Shown piece by piece: positions 43,133 through 53,971 of a DNA stretch of 64,000 nt. The first letter of the stretch is position 1; the number at the start of each line of letters is the position of its first letter. The stretch spans positions 23,125,810 through 23,189,809 of the forward strand of contig CM055100.1 of the NCBI GenBank assembly GCA_029204225.1, given 5' to 3'. Source of the DNA: Diphasiastrum complanatum. Taxonomy: Eukaryota; Streptophyta; Lycopodiopsida; Lycopodiales; Lycopodiaceae. The notes under the pieces are model-generated. The model saw only the letters and a list, made by a program, of their open reading frames with translations. It was not told the DNA's origin and did no database searches. A program made the position numbers and the translations under genes.

Positions 43133-43680
43133 TGTCACGTACTTTTAGTAAATTAGTGCTTTTCAAGGCGATATAATATCCATTGTAAGCTTTGTAGGCC
43201 CAAAAGGAGCTATTAGCCTTAAGAACAAGGTGGTTTTCTCTTTAGGCCCTCCAAAGTAATTTATAAGGATAATAGGCCAATAAGGGCCCAATGTAGACTA
43301 AATTAATACTTAACAAGGGCTAACTATCCCTCGAGATAGTTATGTTAAGTTAAGTTAGAGCATTGTCTATCAGTAGTCAAGAGACATCACTTTGGGAATC
43401 TTTTGGCTCATTTGCAACTGAGAGCTCTAAGTTTTCTCTTGTGAATGTGAGCCTTGAGATTTCATTGCTAGGTCTCATGTGCCCTATCCACATGAATCCA
43501 TGCTCTACTCCATGGCTTGTAATCATTTCCTCATCTTTAATGTAATTCCATGGAGATTCTTGTGTCATTTGCTTTCTATGGATATGCTATCTTGATTGTT
43601 TTGTACTTCTCTTGCTTATAGCTTTAATTCCTTTTGTTATTGCTATTTGCTTGGGATTTGGCGCATGACAATGATTTAGA
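43133..43680 (+). repeat. putative gypsy 3' LTR
   Basis: Starts TGTCACGTAC directly after the purine-rich tract GTAGGGGGAG. The right end cannot be placed from one copy. The coordinate given is a guess at the loss of LTR-like character. Confidence 0.35.
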
Positions 43681-44890
43681 TGTTTTACTGTTTTTATGAA
43701 ATGATTAGATTTTTTGGACCAAAATCAATTTTTAGCTCCCTCTTTACTTTAACAAGAACTCAAATTTTCAAGATATAATAATTGTATCATGTAAGCTCCC
43801 AACAATCATTTAATCAGCCCATCTAGCAAACAAAGCCGAACTGACCTTGTATCTGATCATACTAGTATGAAAATCATCACTCTCAAACGGATTAAATTAC
43901 TGTTTATGTAGTGACTTCTAGTCACTAACTTTTGACCATTAATTAAGGATTACAAGGCTTCAATATGTATGCGTGCCAACATAGACATTCATGTTTCTAA
44001 ATACACACGTTTGTTTTTCTACATATGAATGTTATTCTAGTCATGAACTTTCGACCATTGATAAAGGATAATAAAGCTTCTACATATGTATGTGTCCCAA
44101 TCAACAAACACATTCATGTTTCTAACTTTAGTACACAATGTTATTCAAAGCCATCCTTCTAAGTTCTTTTATAATATTCGAAACATCAATTTTATGGTCT
44201 TAGATAGCTTGCACCCATTTGTGCCCACACACATGTAAATTCACTCTCAATTTTTTTCTTCCACATCCATTATGGTCAGTTGTGCGTAGCAAGAGAAAAC
44301 ATAATGATTTTAAGAATTTAGGGACTTAGTAGTAAGACAATTTCTTGCAATTATTGTGAGTGCATTAGTTTGATAAAAAGTACAAGACAAATTCAAAATT
44401 GCAATTTTAAAATTTTCAAAAAGCAAATACTTACTTTTGATAAATGATAGCCTCAGTTTGATACCAAGTTTAGAAACCCCTTCTTCTCAAATTGACTTGT
44501 GAATAAACATCTTACTATAAATTTAGATGCACTTTTATGAACATCAGTGGGTAACACCAATCTAGATGAGCTCAAACACTCAACGCACATTAAGAATGTG
44601 ATCTATTAAAAAAGTTGCTTGATGTTTTTCATCAACTTCCAATTCACACCACCTTTTAGAAATTTATATAATGATTATGTCTTATCAACATAATCTCACA
44701 ACTTATCATTCTCACAAAAGCACACATCTCTTGAACAAACTCGAGAATGCTAGTTTTTTGATAAATTCAAGAGAAATCGTGCTTGATTAGGTAAGTTGGT
44801 CAGATTGAGGACAATGATTTGTGGGAAAGAGTTAAAATCATACAAAGTGTATCTTCCCTAGTTTGCTCGTTCTGAGGACAGAACTTGTTT
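43681..44890. other. no gene; diverged 118-bp duplication at 43912-44130
   Basis: AT-rich. Two diverged copies of a block containing ACTTTTGACCATTAAT-like sequence and ending ACATTCATGTTTCTAA lie about 118 bases apart. Nothing else is recognised. Confidence 0.45.
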
Positions 44891-45026
44891 AAGGGGGGAA
44901 GAATGTTACATCCATGTCCACTATGTAGGATTCGAAATAATTCTTGACATAGATAGCTGGTCACTCCAATGTATATGGTTATTAGTTATGCATCGTCATT
45001 CCGGACTTGGTCGGTAATGTAATTAA
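44891..45026 (+). repeat. gypsy polypurine tract and interrupted LTR
   Basis: AAGGGGGGAAGAA (44891-44903) is followed by TGTTACATCC, the usual layout of a gypsy 3' LTR start. The LTR is interrupted at 45026 by the intact copia element and would resume after 51462. ATTAA at 45022-45026 is the left target duplication. Confidence 0.55.
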
Positions 45027-45681
45027 TGTGAAAATTGTCAACATTTCCTAGCTAGTTTGAGGCCTAAATTGGCTAAAATTGTAAATAGTTTTGGTTCTGG
45101 AGTTTCACACGTGTGAACCAGGCCACAATGTTTTTATTTACTGTATTTTTTCAGTATGATGAAGTGTCAAACTTCATACCCTTCAAAATGAGACCATTTT
45201 GATGTATTTTGGTCATATAAGCCATTTTTAGCTATTTTTCCTATATAGGGAATATCTAGGGTCAAGTACCTTCTAGAGAGAGGAGAGAGAGTCATCTTCC
45301 TCATCCATAAATAGTAGGGAAGTCGTGGAAAACAGGTTGGAGAAACCTTTTGTATGCTTCATTGAGATCAATAGATCATTGTCATTGTTTCTTCCTCCAT
45401 TGAGAGCATTGTTGTGTGTATTGTCTTCAAGCTATTGTGTATGATCTTAGGTGCTTTCCAAAAGTGGTAGGCTGATGTATTATGGACTGTATAATGCTAT
45501 TTTGGGCCGCACTTGATGTTTATGGAAGTTTCCATTTGTGATAAATGCTTTTTGATCAAGTTCTTTGCATTCTAGGTAGCATAGAATGTGTTGCCAATTC
45601 CTAGCTTATGTAGTTTGGAGTGCAAGCATTCAAGCCAATGATCTTGGAGTTTAGATCCACTTAGGATCTGTATTTTTCACA
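45027..45681 (+). repeat. copia 5' LTR (655 bp)
   Basis: TGTGAAAATTGTCAAC...TTTTTCACA, with TG...CA ends. A TATA-like CTATATAGGG lies near 45242. It directly abuts the PBS. Confidence 0.96.
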
Positions 45682-45693
45682 TGGTATCAGAGC
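45682..45693 (+). other. copia primer-binding site
   Basis: TGGTATCAGAGC immediately after the LTR, an exact match to the plant initiator-tRNA-Met complement. Confidence 0.95.
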
Positions 45694-46853
45694 TGGTTGG
45701 CTTCTATTTACAGTAAGTATTCCATTTTTGGTGATATTTGGATGTTTGATCAAGTTCTAGCATGATTTTGCATTGCTTTGTTGATCAAATCTTACTAACC
45801 TTTGTTTTGTGAGTTGAACTTGTGGATCAAAAGCATATTTCAGGTCTATTGAAGATCAGAGGCTGAAAAGAAACTATTTTGGATCAGATCATAACACCTA
45901 ATCATTTGTGATTGTGAGGCTTGTGCATATTCAATACTAACAATGTTCTTTTCAATCCTATTGTTGACAATCTCCATTCTTGGATGAACACTCTCCTTAA
46001 GTGGATGAAACTTCTCCTTAAGTGGATGACAAATGCTCTTTTGAGTGAGTTGTAATTCTCCTAAAGGCTGAGCAAAGCTCCCATTTGGATGAAAGATCCC
46101 CTTTTTTGGGTGAACATATTGTAAGCTCCATTGTGAAGAGCATATTGTAAAGATTGTCCTCAATTTTGGCATAAATTTTGGTGTACTTTGTTGAGCATGT
46201 AAGTAACTCTCCTTATGTAATTTGATTGGAGCATTTGCTGGAAGGTGTTAACCATTATGCAAGTGTGTTTTCAGGTTCTTAACAGGTTGAGGAACATTCT
46301 CATGTGAAGTGATCTTAGATCTACATCTAAACACCAAGATTTGACAAGATAGTGAAGCTAGTCTTGTGATTCACTAAGTGTGCTCATTCATTCACCTCTA
46401 AATCTTGTATTTATCACTTGCTGGAGTTTATAAACTTTTAGAAGTGTGGTTTACATGTGGTTTTACAGGTTGAATCAATATCTTAGTGTGTTGATCATAT
46501 GTTGATCAAGTTTGTTCATTACTAGGTAATCTTGGCATCCTAGTTTTGGGTATTTTCTAAGAATGCAAGTAACTCTTCACACCATAACTTGATTTGGTCA
46601 CTTGCTGGAAAGTTTGAGAGCTTAAGCAAGAGTGTGTTCAGGTTGGTTTGATTTTGTAATCCATTCTTAGTGTGTGCAAAGTGTTGCATGTGTTTCAATC
46701 TTCCTTTCTATGCTTGGAAACCATCTAGGTTCAAGATAGAAGTGTTTTAGGGTCCTAAATCTTCATAGATCTCTTTATCTATCATTTGTTGAGAGAAAAG
46801 TGAGTGCTAAGTGCTTTAGGACAGAACCTAAAAGTTGAAGAAACATTAGAATC
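45694..46853 (+). repeat. long leader with internal repeats
   Basis: The 1.16 kb leader contains short GTGGATGA-type repeats (45975-46110) and three diverged units of about 184 bp (46190-46700). The units are anchored by TTGCTGGA at 46235, 46418 and 46602, each followed by GTGTGTTTTCAGGTT-like sequence. I find no conserved ORF in it. Confidence 0.75.
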
Positions 46854-49800
46854 ATGGCTTCCAATGGTGGGATCATGCTAGAGTCTAGTGAAAGGTTGAG
46901 TTCATCAAACTACTCTACTTGGAAAGTGAGGATGGAGTCCTTACTTGAGTTGAATGAACTCATGGACATAGTTGCAGAAATTGAAGAGAGACCTCTCACA
47001 CTTCAAGAGCAACAAAGTTTTGATAAGAAGGCCAAAAGGGCTCTTCATATCATTAAAATGAATGTTACAAATGAACTTCTCAAGGAAGTTGGAAAGTGTC
47101 AAAGTGCAAGTGAGGCATGGAATGCCTTAAAGAAGCTCTTTGAATCAAAGTCCACATCTAGGGTATTGACCCTAAGGAGACAAATATTTTCTAGTAGGCA
47201 AAGAGAGGGTGAAAGTGCTCATGCATTTATCTTGAGAGTTAAGTCCCTAAGTGATGATTTAGCATGCATTGATGAGAACATAAAAGATGGTGAAATAGTC
47301 CAAGTTATGTTGAATGGTTTGCTAAATGAACATGCTAACCTTGTGCAAAGTTTTGCCATTCAAAGAGTCTTGCCAAGTGTGGTTGACTTGCAAGAAATCT
47401 TATTGGCTGAAGAACATAGGTTGCAATCAAAGCTTGATGGTGCATCCTTGCAAGGTGGAGGTGAAGAGGCTTTCTTCACAAAAGGCAAATTCAAGGGCAA
47501 AGGTAAAGGCAAAGGGAAATGGTCCAAAGGTGGTAACTTTGATCATGATGATCACTCTTCCTCTTCCTCTTCTACTAAGAACAATAAGTCAAAGTTCAAG
47601 TGCTTTTATTGTGGGATAAAAGGTCATTTTGCAAATGAATGTTATAAGAAGAAAAGAGAGCAAGGAGAGAGGCAAGGAAATCTTACAATAGATGAGGAAG
47701 AACATAACACATGTGAATCACTTGTTATGACTTCAAGTTTGTTAGCCAACATAGATGATAATGATCCTTGGTGGATTGATAGTGGAGCCTCATCTCACAT
47801 GACAAGACATAAGGAATACTTTACATCCTTATTGTCTTATGAGGGAGAAGGTAACATCATCTACACTGCAAATGATGGTCAATGTGACATCAAAGGCATA
47901 GGCACTATTCCTATTTCCCTTTCAACAAATAGGAAAGCAAATCTTGAAAATGTTTTGTACATTCCTTCAATCACTAAGAATTTGCTTAGTGTAAGTCAAA
48001 TGATTGACAAAGGACTTGATGTGGAGTTCATTGGAGATGCATGTTTGATAAGTAAATGTGGATCCTTGATTGCTCAAGGTAGGAGGCATGGTAAACTTTT
48101 CAAGCTTGATGCATGTGTGATCTCTAATCATGAAGGATGTATGGCTAGGGAGCAATTGACAAACCAAGAAGTTTGGCACAAGAGGTTGGGCCATCCCAAC
48201 TTCAAATCTTTGGAGGTAATGGCAAAGAAAGAGCTTGTTCTTGGTCTCCCTAAAAGTCTTGTTGCAAACAATAGTGTTTGTGAACATTGTGCCTTGTCCA
48301 AATCTCATAGACTTGCTTATTCTAGATCTACTTCTAGATCTAAAGAAGCTTTTCAACTTGTGCATTCTGATATTCATTATTCTAGTACAACTAGCAATGG
48401 TGGGGCAAAGATGTATGCAACTTTCATTGATGACTTTAGTAGGTATACTTGGATCTATCTTCTTAAAAGTAAGGATGAAGTGTTTGCTGCATTTGTCAAG
48501 TTCAAGAATGAAATGGAAAACCAATTCAATACAAAGATCAAATGCTTAAGATCTGATAATGGAGGGGAATACACCTCAAATAGGTTCAAAGACTTTTGTA
48601 TAGCACATGGGATTAAGAGGGAGATGTCTAGTCCTAGGACTCCACAACAGAATGGAGTGGCCGAGAGGAAGAATAGAACCCTTTGTGAATGTGCCAAGGC
48701 AATGAGACTACATGCTAATCTTGCTAAGTCTTTTTGGGGGGAAGCTTTAGCATGTGCTAACTATCTATGTAATAGATGGACAAGTGCTTCCTTGGATGGT
48801 AAAACTCCTCATGAGGTTCTTTATGGTAGAAGGCCGAGTGTCAAGCATTGTAGGATCTTTGGATGTACATGTTTTGTCAATATCACACTTGATGATAGAA
48901 CTAAAGAAGATCCTTCATCAAAGAAGGGTGTGTTTGTTGGCTATAGTGAAGTAAGCAAGGCTTACAAAGTGTACATTCCTTCTACAAAGAAAGTTGTCAT
49001 AAGTAGGGATGTCATCTTTCATGAAGAGAATGTTTCCAATGTTGTTGATGTTGATGTTGATGTGCCTACTAATCATCATGATGTGCAAGATGTCTTGGAT
49101 GAAGATGGAGATGCCACTCCGAAGCAAACTTCAAGGAAGACTCAAAGGCAAAGGGCTAAGCCATCAAGGCTAACCTATGATGAAAAAGAAAAGCAAGTGG
49201 TGGACAACTCTAACTTTGCTTTTCTTACCTCTTTTGATGAACCAACTTGTGTAGGTGAAGCAATTCAAAAGAAGGAATGGATCCAAGCCATGGATCATGA
49301 GCATCAAGCACTCATCAAAAGCAACACATGGAGGTTGGTAAAGCTTCCAAAGGACAAGAAGGCAATTGGTTGTAAGTGGATCTTCAAGATCAAGACAAAT
49401 CAAGATGGATCAATCAACAAGTACAAGGCAAGGTTGGTGGCAAAGGGGTATGCTCAAGAATATGGTATTGACTATGATGAGACCTTTGCACCCGTGGCAA
49501 AGATGGTAACTATTCGAATCCTAATCTCTCTTGCAACTCTTTATGATTGGGATATGTGGCAAATGGATGTTACTAATGCCTTCTTGAATGGTGATCTTGA
49601 AGAAGATATTTACATGGAGCAACCCGAGGGCTATGTTTCACATGATGAGCCTAATCATGTGTGCTATCTCCAAAAGAGTTTGTATGGGCTAAAGCAAGCA
49701 CCAAGGAGTTGGTATGCTAAGCTCAATTCCTTCTTACTTTCTCAAAACTTTGTTATGAGTGAGTATGATCATTCTCTCTACTTTAGATTGAATGAAAATG

Positions 49801-50807
49801 ATATCACTTTACTTTTGATCTATGTTGATGACATTATCTTAAGTGGTGGTAACAATCTAGATATAGATGAAATCAAGATGGCACTCAAAAGAGAGTTTGA
49901 AATTCAAGATCTTGGTAAACTTCATTATATCTTAGGAATAGAGATTATTAGAACTTCTAAATCTACATTCATATGTCAAGAAAAGTATGTTAACTCTATT
50001 CTAAAAAGGTTTCATATGGAAGATTGTAAAGTTGTTTCTACTCCTATGGAATCAAATGTAAAGCTAACTACAAGAAGTAATGAAAGATCCTTCAAGGACA
50101 TTACTCTCTATAGAAAGCTAATAGGATCTCTTATATGGTTAACCATCACAAGACCTGATCTAAGCTTTGTGGTTGGTAAACTAAGTCAATTTATGCAAGA
50201 TCCTAGTGAGGCACATTGGAAGCTAGGAAAGAGAGTACTTAGATACATCTCGGGATCTAGAGATTTTGGCATCTTGTATGGAGGTACTACACCTAACCTT
50301 TGTGGATTTTCAGATTCAGATTTTGCAGGTGATCAAATGGATAGGAAGTCAACAAGTGCCTTTGCAATCTATCTTGGAGATGGAGTGGTCTCATGGCTAT
50401 CAAAGAAGCAACCAACTATCTCTCTATCTTCCACCGAAGCCGAGTACAAGGCATTAACAACATGCACCAAGGAGATTCTTTGGATCAAGAGGATGTTATT
50501 GGATCTTCACTTGCTGGAACCAGAGAAGACTCCAATCATACTTTTTGATAACCTTTCAGCCCAAAGCTTGGCAAGCAATCCTGTTTTTCATGCAAGGAGC
50601 AAGCACATTGAGATTGCTCACCATTTTGTGAGAGATCAAGTCATTGCCAAAGAGGTGGAGCTTCAACATGTCTCTTCAAAGGAGTGTGTGGCTGATATCT
50701 TCACCAAACCATTGGGAAAGGACCTATATTTAATGCATAGATCTAATCTTGGAATGTGCTCAAAGACTATGTTGAAACTAGCATCCAATGTTGAAGAGGG
50801 AGTGTGA
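46854..50807 (+). CDS. copia gag-pol polyprotein (1317 aa)
   Basis: Encodes the complete polyprotein that packages, processes, reverse-transcribes and integrates the element. The start MASNGGIMLESSERLSSSNY is the first ATG of a normal copia gag. Gag spans about residues 1-290, with a Lys/Gly-rich stretch (KFKGKGKGKGKWSK) and the zinc knuckle CFYCGIKGHFANEC near 250. Protease has WWIDSGASSHM (catalytic D309). The pre-integrase block HKRLGHPNFKSL starts at 442. Integrase has the complete DD35E triad, D506 (HSDIH), D568 (RSDNGGEY) and E604 (VAERKN). RT has QMDVTNAFLNGDLEE and YVDD at 990-993. RNase H has D1154/D1156 (FSDSDFAGD), E1195/E1197 (SSTEAEY) and HARSKHIEIAHHFVRD, ending VADIFTKPL. There are no stops or frameshifts, and the stop codon lies inside the 3' LTR. 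Mature proteins are presumably released by the element protease. Confidence 0.97.
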   Translation: MASNGGIMLESSERLSSSNYSTWKVRMESLLELNELMDIVAEIEERPLTLQEQQSFDKKAKRALHIIKMNVTNELLKEVGKCQSASEAWNALKKLFESKSTSRVLTLRRQIFSSRQREGESAHAFILRVKSLSDDLACIDENIKDGEIVQVMLNGLLNEHANLVQSFAIQRVLPSVVDLQEILLAEEHRLQSKLDGASLQGGGEEAFFTKGKFKGKGKGKGKWSKGGNFDHDDHSSSSSSTKNNKSKFKCFYCGIKGHFANECYKKKREQGERQGNLTIDEEEHNTCESLVMTSSLLANIDDNDPWWIDSGASSHMTRHKEYFTSLLSYEGEGNIIYTANDGQCDIKGIGTIPISLSTNRKANLENVLYIPSITKNLLSVSQMIDKGLDVEFIGDACLISKCGSLIAQGRRHGKLFKLDACVISNHEGCMAREQLTNQEVWHKRLGHPNFKSLEVMAKKELVLGLPKSLVANNSVCEHCALSKSHRLAYSRSTSRSKEAFQLVHSDIHYSSTTSNGGAKMYATFIDDFSRYTWIYLLKSKDEVFAAFVKFKNEMENQFNTKIKCLRSDNGGEYTSNRFKDFCIAHGIKREMSSPRTPQQNGVAERKNRTLCECAKAMRLHANLAKSFWGEALACANYLCNRWTSASLDGKTPHEVLYGRRPSVKHCRIFGCTCFVNITLDDRTKEDPSSKKGVFVGYSEVSKAYKVYIPSTKKVVISRDVIFHEENVSNVVDVDVDVPTNHHDVQDVLDEDGDATPKQTSRKTQRQRAKPSRLTYDEKEKQVVDNSNFAFLTSFDEPTCVGEAIQKKEWIQAMDHEHQALIKSNTWRLVKLPKDKKAIGCKWIFKIKTNQDGSINKYKARLVAKGYAQEYGIDYDETFAPVAKMVTIRILISLATLYDWDMWQMDVTNAFLNGDLEEDIYMEQPEGYVSHDEPNHVCYLQKSLYGLKQAPRSWYAKLNSFLLSQNFVMSEYDHSLYFRLNENDITLLLIYVDDIILSGGNNLDIDEIKMALKREFEIQDLGKLHYILGIEIIRTSKSTFICQEKYVNSILKRFHMEDCKVVSTPMESNVKLTTRSNERSFKDITLYRKLIGSLIWLTITRPDLSFVVGKLSQFMQDPSEAHWKLGKRVLRYISGSRDFGILYGGTTPNLCGFSDSDFAGDQMDRKSTSAFAIYLGDGVVSWLSKKQPTISLSSTEAEYKALTTCTKEILWIKRMLLDLHLLEPEKTPIILFDNLSAQSLASNPVFHARSKHIEIAHHFVRDQVIAKEVELQHVSSKECVADIFTKPLGKDLYLMHRSNLGMCSKTMLKLASNVEEGV
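50794..50802 (+). other. polypurine tract
   Basis: GAAGAGGGAG-type purine run directly before the 3' LTR, the plus-strand primer site. Confidence 0.85.
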
Positions 50808-51457
50808 AAATTGTCAACATTTCCTAGCTAGTTTGAGGCCTAAATTGGCTAAAATTGTAAATAGTTTTGGTTCTGGAGTTTCAAACGTGTGAACCAGGCC
50901 ACAATGTTTTTATTTACTGTATTTTTTCAGTATGATGAAGTGTCAAACTTCATACCCTTCAAAATGAGACCATTTTGATGTATTTTGGTCATATAAGCCA
51001 TTTTTAGCTATTTTTCCTATATAGGGAATATCTAGGGTCAAGTACCTTCTAGAGAGAGGAGAGAGAGTCATCTTCCTCATCCATAAATAGTAGGAAAGTC
51101 GTGGAGAACAGGTTGGAGAAACCTTTTGTATGCTTCATTGAGATCAATAGATCATTGTCATTGTTTCTTCCTCCATTGAGAGCATTGTTGTGTGTATTGT
51201 CTTCAAGCTATTGTGTATGATCTTAGGTGCTTTCCAAAAGTGGTAGGCTGATGTATTATGGACTGTATAATGCTATTTTGGGCCGCACTTGATGTTTATG
51301 GAAGTTTCCATTTGTGATAAATGCTTTTTGATCAAGTTCTTTGCATTCTAGGTAGCATAGAATGTGTTGCCAATTCCTAGCTTATGTAGTTTGGAGTGCA
51401 AGCATTCAAGCCAATGATCTTGGAGTTTAGATCCACTTAGGATCTGTATTTTTCACA
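50803..51457 (+). repeat. copia 3' LTR (655 bp)
   Basis: Same length as the 5' LTR. I see three substitutions between them (one in GTTTCACACGTG/GTTTCAAACGTG and two near AGTCGTGGA). It is followed by the ATTAA target duplication. Confidence 0.96.
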
Positions 51458-51539
51458 ATTAATAATCATATGAGGGCCTAGACCTATAATTGGACATAGC
51501 AACACTTGCATGGTGTTTGACTGCTATAATGCAAGAATA

Positions 51540-51800
51540 GAAGGTCAATTGCTTGATCAAGTTGCATGGGGATCCTAAGAGGAAATGGGAGAAAATATAT
51601 AGTAGTGGCTTCAACAAAGCTTGAGGATCAAGAAGGACCCTCAAAGGCATCCCCATCAACCACCAAAGTCAAGAGGACAAATCCAAGGTGAAATGCTACT
51701 ATTGTAGCAAGATGGGGCATTATGCCTCGGAATGCTTCAAGAGGAAGCAAGATCAAACCCAAGATGAGCAAGGAGGAGGAGAAGTTTTAGCAAACTTTTC
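51540..51800 (+). pseudogene. copia gag C-terminal fragment
   Basis: LHGDPKRKWEKIYSSGF, a stop, then KVKCYYCSKMGHYASECFKR with a CX2CX4HX4C zinc knuckle near 51690-51735. The fragment ends where a minus-strand gypsy gag fragment begins. No LTRs are visible. Confidence 0.7.
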
Positions 51801-52060
51801 ACCTCCTTTAGCACTCTTTTCCTGCTGCTCTTCCAATGCTTTCATCTTCTCATCGAATTGAGACTGCATCTTGTCCAGTTTTATTTGCTGCTTCTGTCCA
51901 AATTTCTCGAACTCGGTGATCATCAACTATGCTGTTGCATTGATATTCGGGGATGCAATAGTGGTGGATGTTGTAGTGGTTTGCCCCATTGTATATGGCA
52001 GCATTCCAATATTTGGTTCATCATCAAAATGTTTATCCTCATCAATGCAAATTCCTTGTT
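51801..52060 (-). pseudogene. gypsy gag fragment
   Basis: Collinear with 41330-41580. It shares TGCAATAGTGGTGGATGTTG-like and CTTCTCATCGAATTG blocks, and corresponds to the acidic/coiled-coil linker of the minus-strand gypsy gag. Only the linker is present. Confidence 0.7.
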
Positions 52061-52384
52061 GAGAGAGGATCTATCCCAAAAAACTTCTTATGGTGTAGTT
52101 CAAGGAAAAGCGCTCTTGGTTTTATAAAATGTCTTCTACTTTTTGTCTAGTTATGCTTCTCCTTTTATGAAGGGTCATGAGGGTGATGTATATGAGACCA
52201 GATGTGGAGCTGAAGTTCATAGGGGTGATGTATATGGGTGGCCCTAAAACTCAATTTATGTACATGTTATCTGTCGTCGTATATGAGATGTATTCATATT
52301 GTATATGGAGTCACGAGTCACGGGGGTGATATAGATGAATCATTACAGCCTAAATCTCTTTCAAAATCGTCATCGCATTGCTTG
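52061..52384. other. no gene; GGGTGATGTATATG phrases
   Basis: GGTGATGTATATG recurs three to four times with irregular spacing at 52170-52340. No coding feature. Confidence 0.4.
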
Positions 52385-53135
52385 CTGCCAACTTGCCATA
52401 TATCCTTGGGAGTGAAGAGGGTGTCGCAATGCCCGATCGTCTATGATGTCCTTGCCCCCAATGATGGGTCAATGGCTACATGTCATTAGTGTGCTGATCA
52501 GCCCCCTCTCCCTCTCGTCTTTGCACTCGAATTGCTCACTAAGTCTACCCTAAAAGGCTACAGGCCGTTAGTGTGCTGATCAGCCCCCTCTCCCTCTCGT
52601 CTTTGCACCCGAATTGCTCTTGTCTATGATGTCCTTGCCCCGAATGATGGGTCAATGGCTACAGGTCGTTAGTGTGCTGATCAGCCCCCTCTCCCTCTCG
52701 TCTTTGCACCCGAATTGCTCTCGTCTATGTCGTATATCCTTGGGAGTGAAGAGGGTGTCGCAATGCCCGATCGTCTATGATGTCCTCGCCCCCAATGATG
52801 GGTCAATGGCTACAGGCCGTTAGTGTGCCGATCAGCCCCCTCTCCCTCTCGTCTTTGCACCCAAATTGCTCACTAAATCTACCCTAAAAGGCTACAGGCC
52901 ATTAGTGTGCTAATCAGCCCCCTCTCCCTCTCGTCTTTGCACCTGAATTGCTCACTAAGTCTACCCTCAATGGCTACAGGTCGTTAGTGTGCTGATCAGC
53001 CCCCTCTCCCTCTCGTTTTTGCACTCGAATTGCTCTCATCTATGATGTCCTTGCCCCCAATGATGGGTCAATGGCTACAGGCCCCCTCTCCCTCTCCTCT
53101 TTGCACCCGAATTGCTCACTAAGTCTACCCTAAAA
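52385..53135 (+). repeat. composite minisatellite array
   Basis: Seven copies of a CAGCCCCCTCTCCCTCTCGT block combine with three other modules: TCTATGATGTCCTTGCCCCC plus AATGATGGGTCAATGGCTAC; ACTAAGTCTACCCTAAAAGG; and ATCCTTGGGAGTGAAGAGGG. The modules are shuffled, so spacing between the C-rich blocks varies from about 80 to 150 bases. Individual modules are nearly identical between copies, which suggests recent homogenisation. Confidence 0.9.
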
Positions 53136-53971
53136 GTAATGGAAAGGTGTTGTCACAAGGTTGTCAGCACTTGCCTATACAAGGGTGATTAAAATCGACA
53201 TTCGTAACCCTAACATGATGTCACAACAATGTGAACAATTATCTATGTAAGGGCAAACCCTAAATGAACTCCAGAGTCTATCCTAGTTGTTTCTAGTCTA
53301 TATTCACCCTTGGGTAAGTGATGCACATCTCACACTTAGGGTAGGTGGTGCCACCCAAAAGAGACAACCCTTACAAATCCCACACCTATCTTTCTTCTGG
53401 TGAAGAGGAGTATTTAGGGTTAAGATTGAGAATTGAGAGAGAACGAGGCTTCTACGTAGATGAGACGCCATAGCCGTGCAGCGCTTCTGCTTAGTCCTCA
53501 TTCGGAGGCTACTCCAACGGCCGCTCTCCCTCCTCCTTTTCAAAAACTAGTGTTCTCGTTTGGGGTATCAGTACTACCAAATGCTCTGAGCAGGAAGTCA
53601 CAGTTTGTGGAATATGAAATGATGTGAGCAGGAAGGCACAAAGTGTTACGCATTCCATCTGCCCTACACTCTCTGTAAGTGCTTGGCGTTCACATTCTAG
53701 TTGAGTGCCTAGAAGATGTATCGGGAATTCTCATTTTCTTTCCTCTTACATTTGGGATGGTTCATTCATAACTTCAAATTGACTGAGTTATTGAATCCTG
53801 CTTTGTATCAGGATCGGAAAAAGGTCAATAATCCGCCTTTGTAACTGAAACACACGAATTTAACTTTGTAGGGTTAAGGAGTTAGGGTTAAGAATTTCGG
53901 GTTTATCAGGACACAAGATACAGGTGGGGTGGCGGCCAGGGGCCGTAGTTGGATGGGAAAAGCTGGCGTCG
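53136..53971 (+). promoter_or_regulatory. upstream region of the WD40 gene
   Basis: Lies between the minisatellite and the coding start, so it should contain the promoter and 5' UTR. AACCCTAA-type phrases (telo-box-like, common upstream of plant ribosome-biogenesis genes) occur near 53210, 53265 and, as TTAGGGTT, near 53410 and 53885. I cannot locate a TATA box with confidence. Confidence 0.4.

Larger units (their letters stand above)
45027..51457 (+). mobile_element. intact, recent Ty1/copia element
   Basis: A 6431-bp element with identical-length LTRs (45027-45681 and 50803-51457), an exact PBS, a 1.17 kb leader, one uninterrupted gag-pol ORF, a polypurine tract and a perfect ATTAA target duplication (45022-45026 and 51458-51462). 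By eye the two 655-bp LTRs differ at only three positions, about 0.5 percent, so insertion was recent. Every catalytic motif needed for transposition is present. It is the only element in the window that could be autonomous. Confidence 0.97.

Noticed and set aside
47967-48524. 185-codon minus-strand frame inside the intact copia
   Set aside because: Antisense shadow of integrase; no independent motif.
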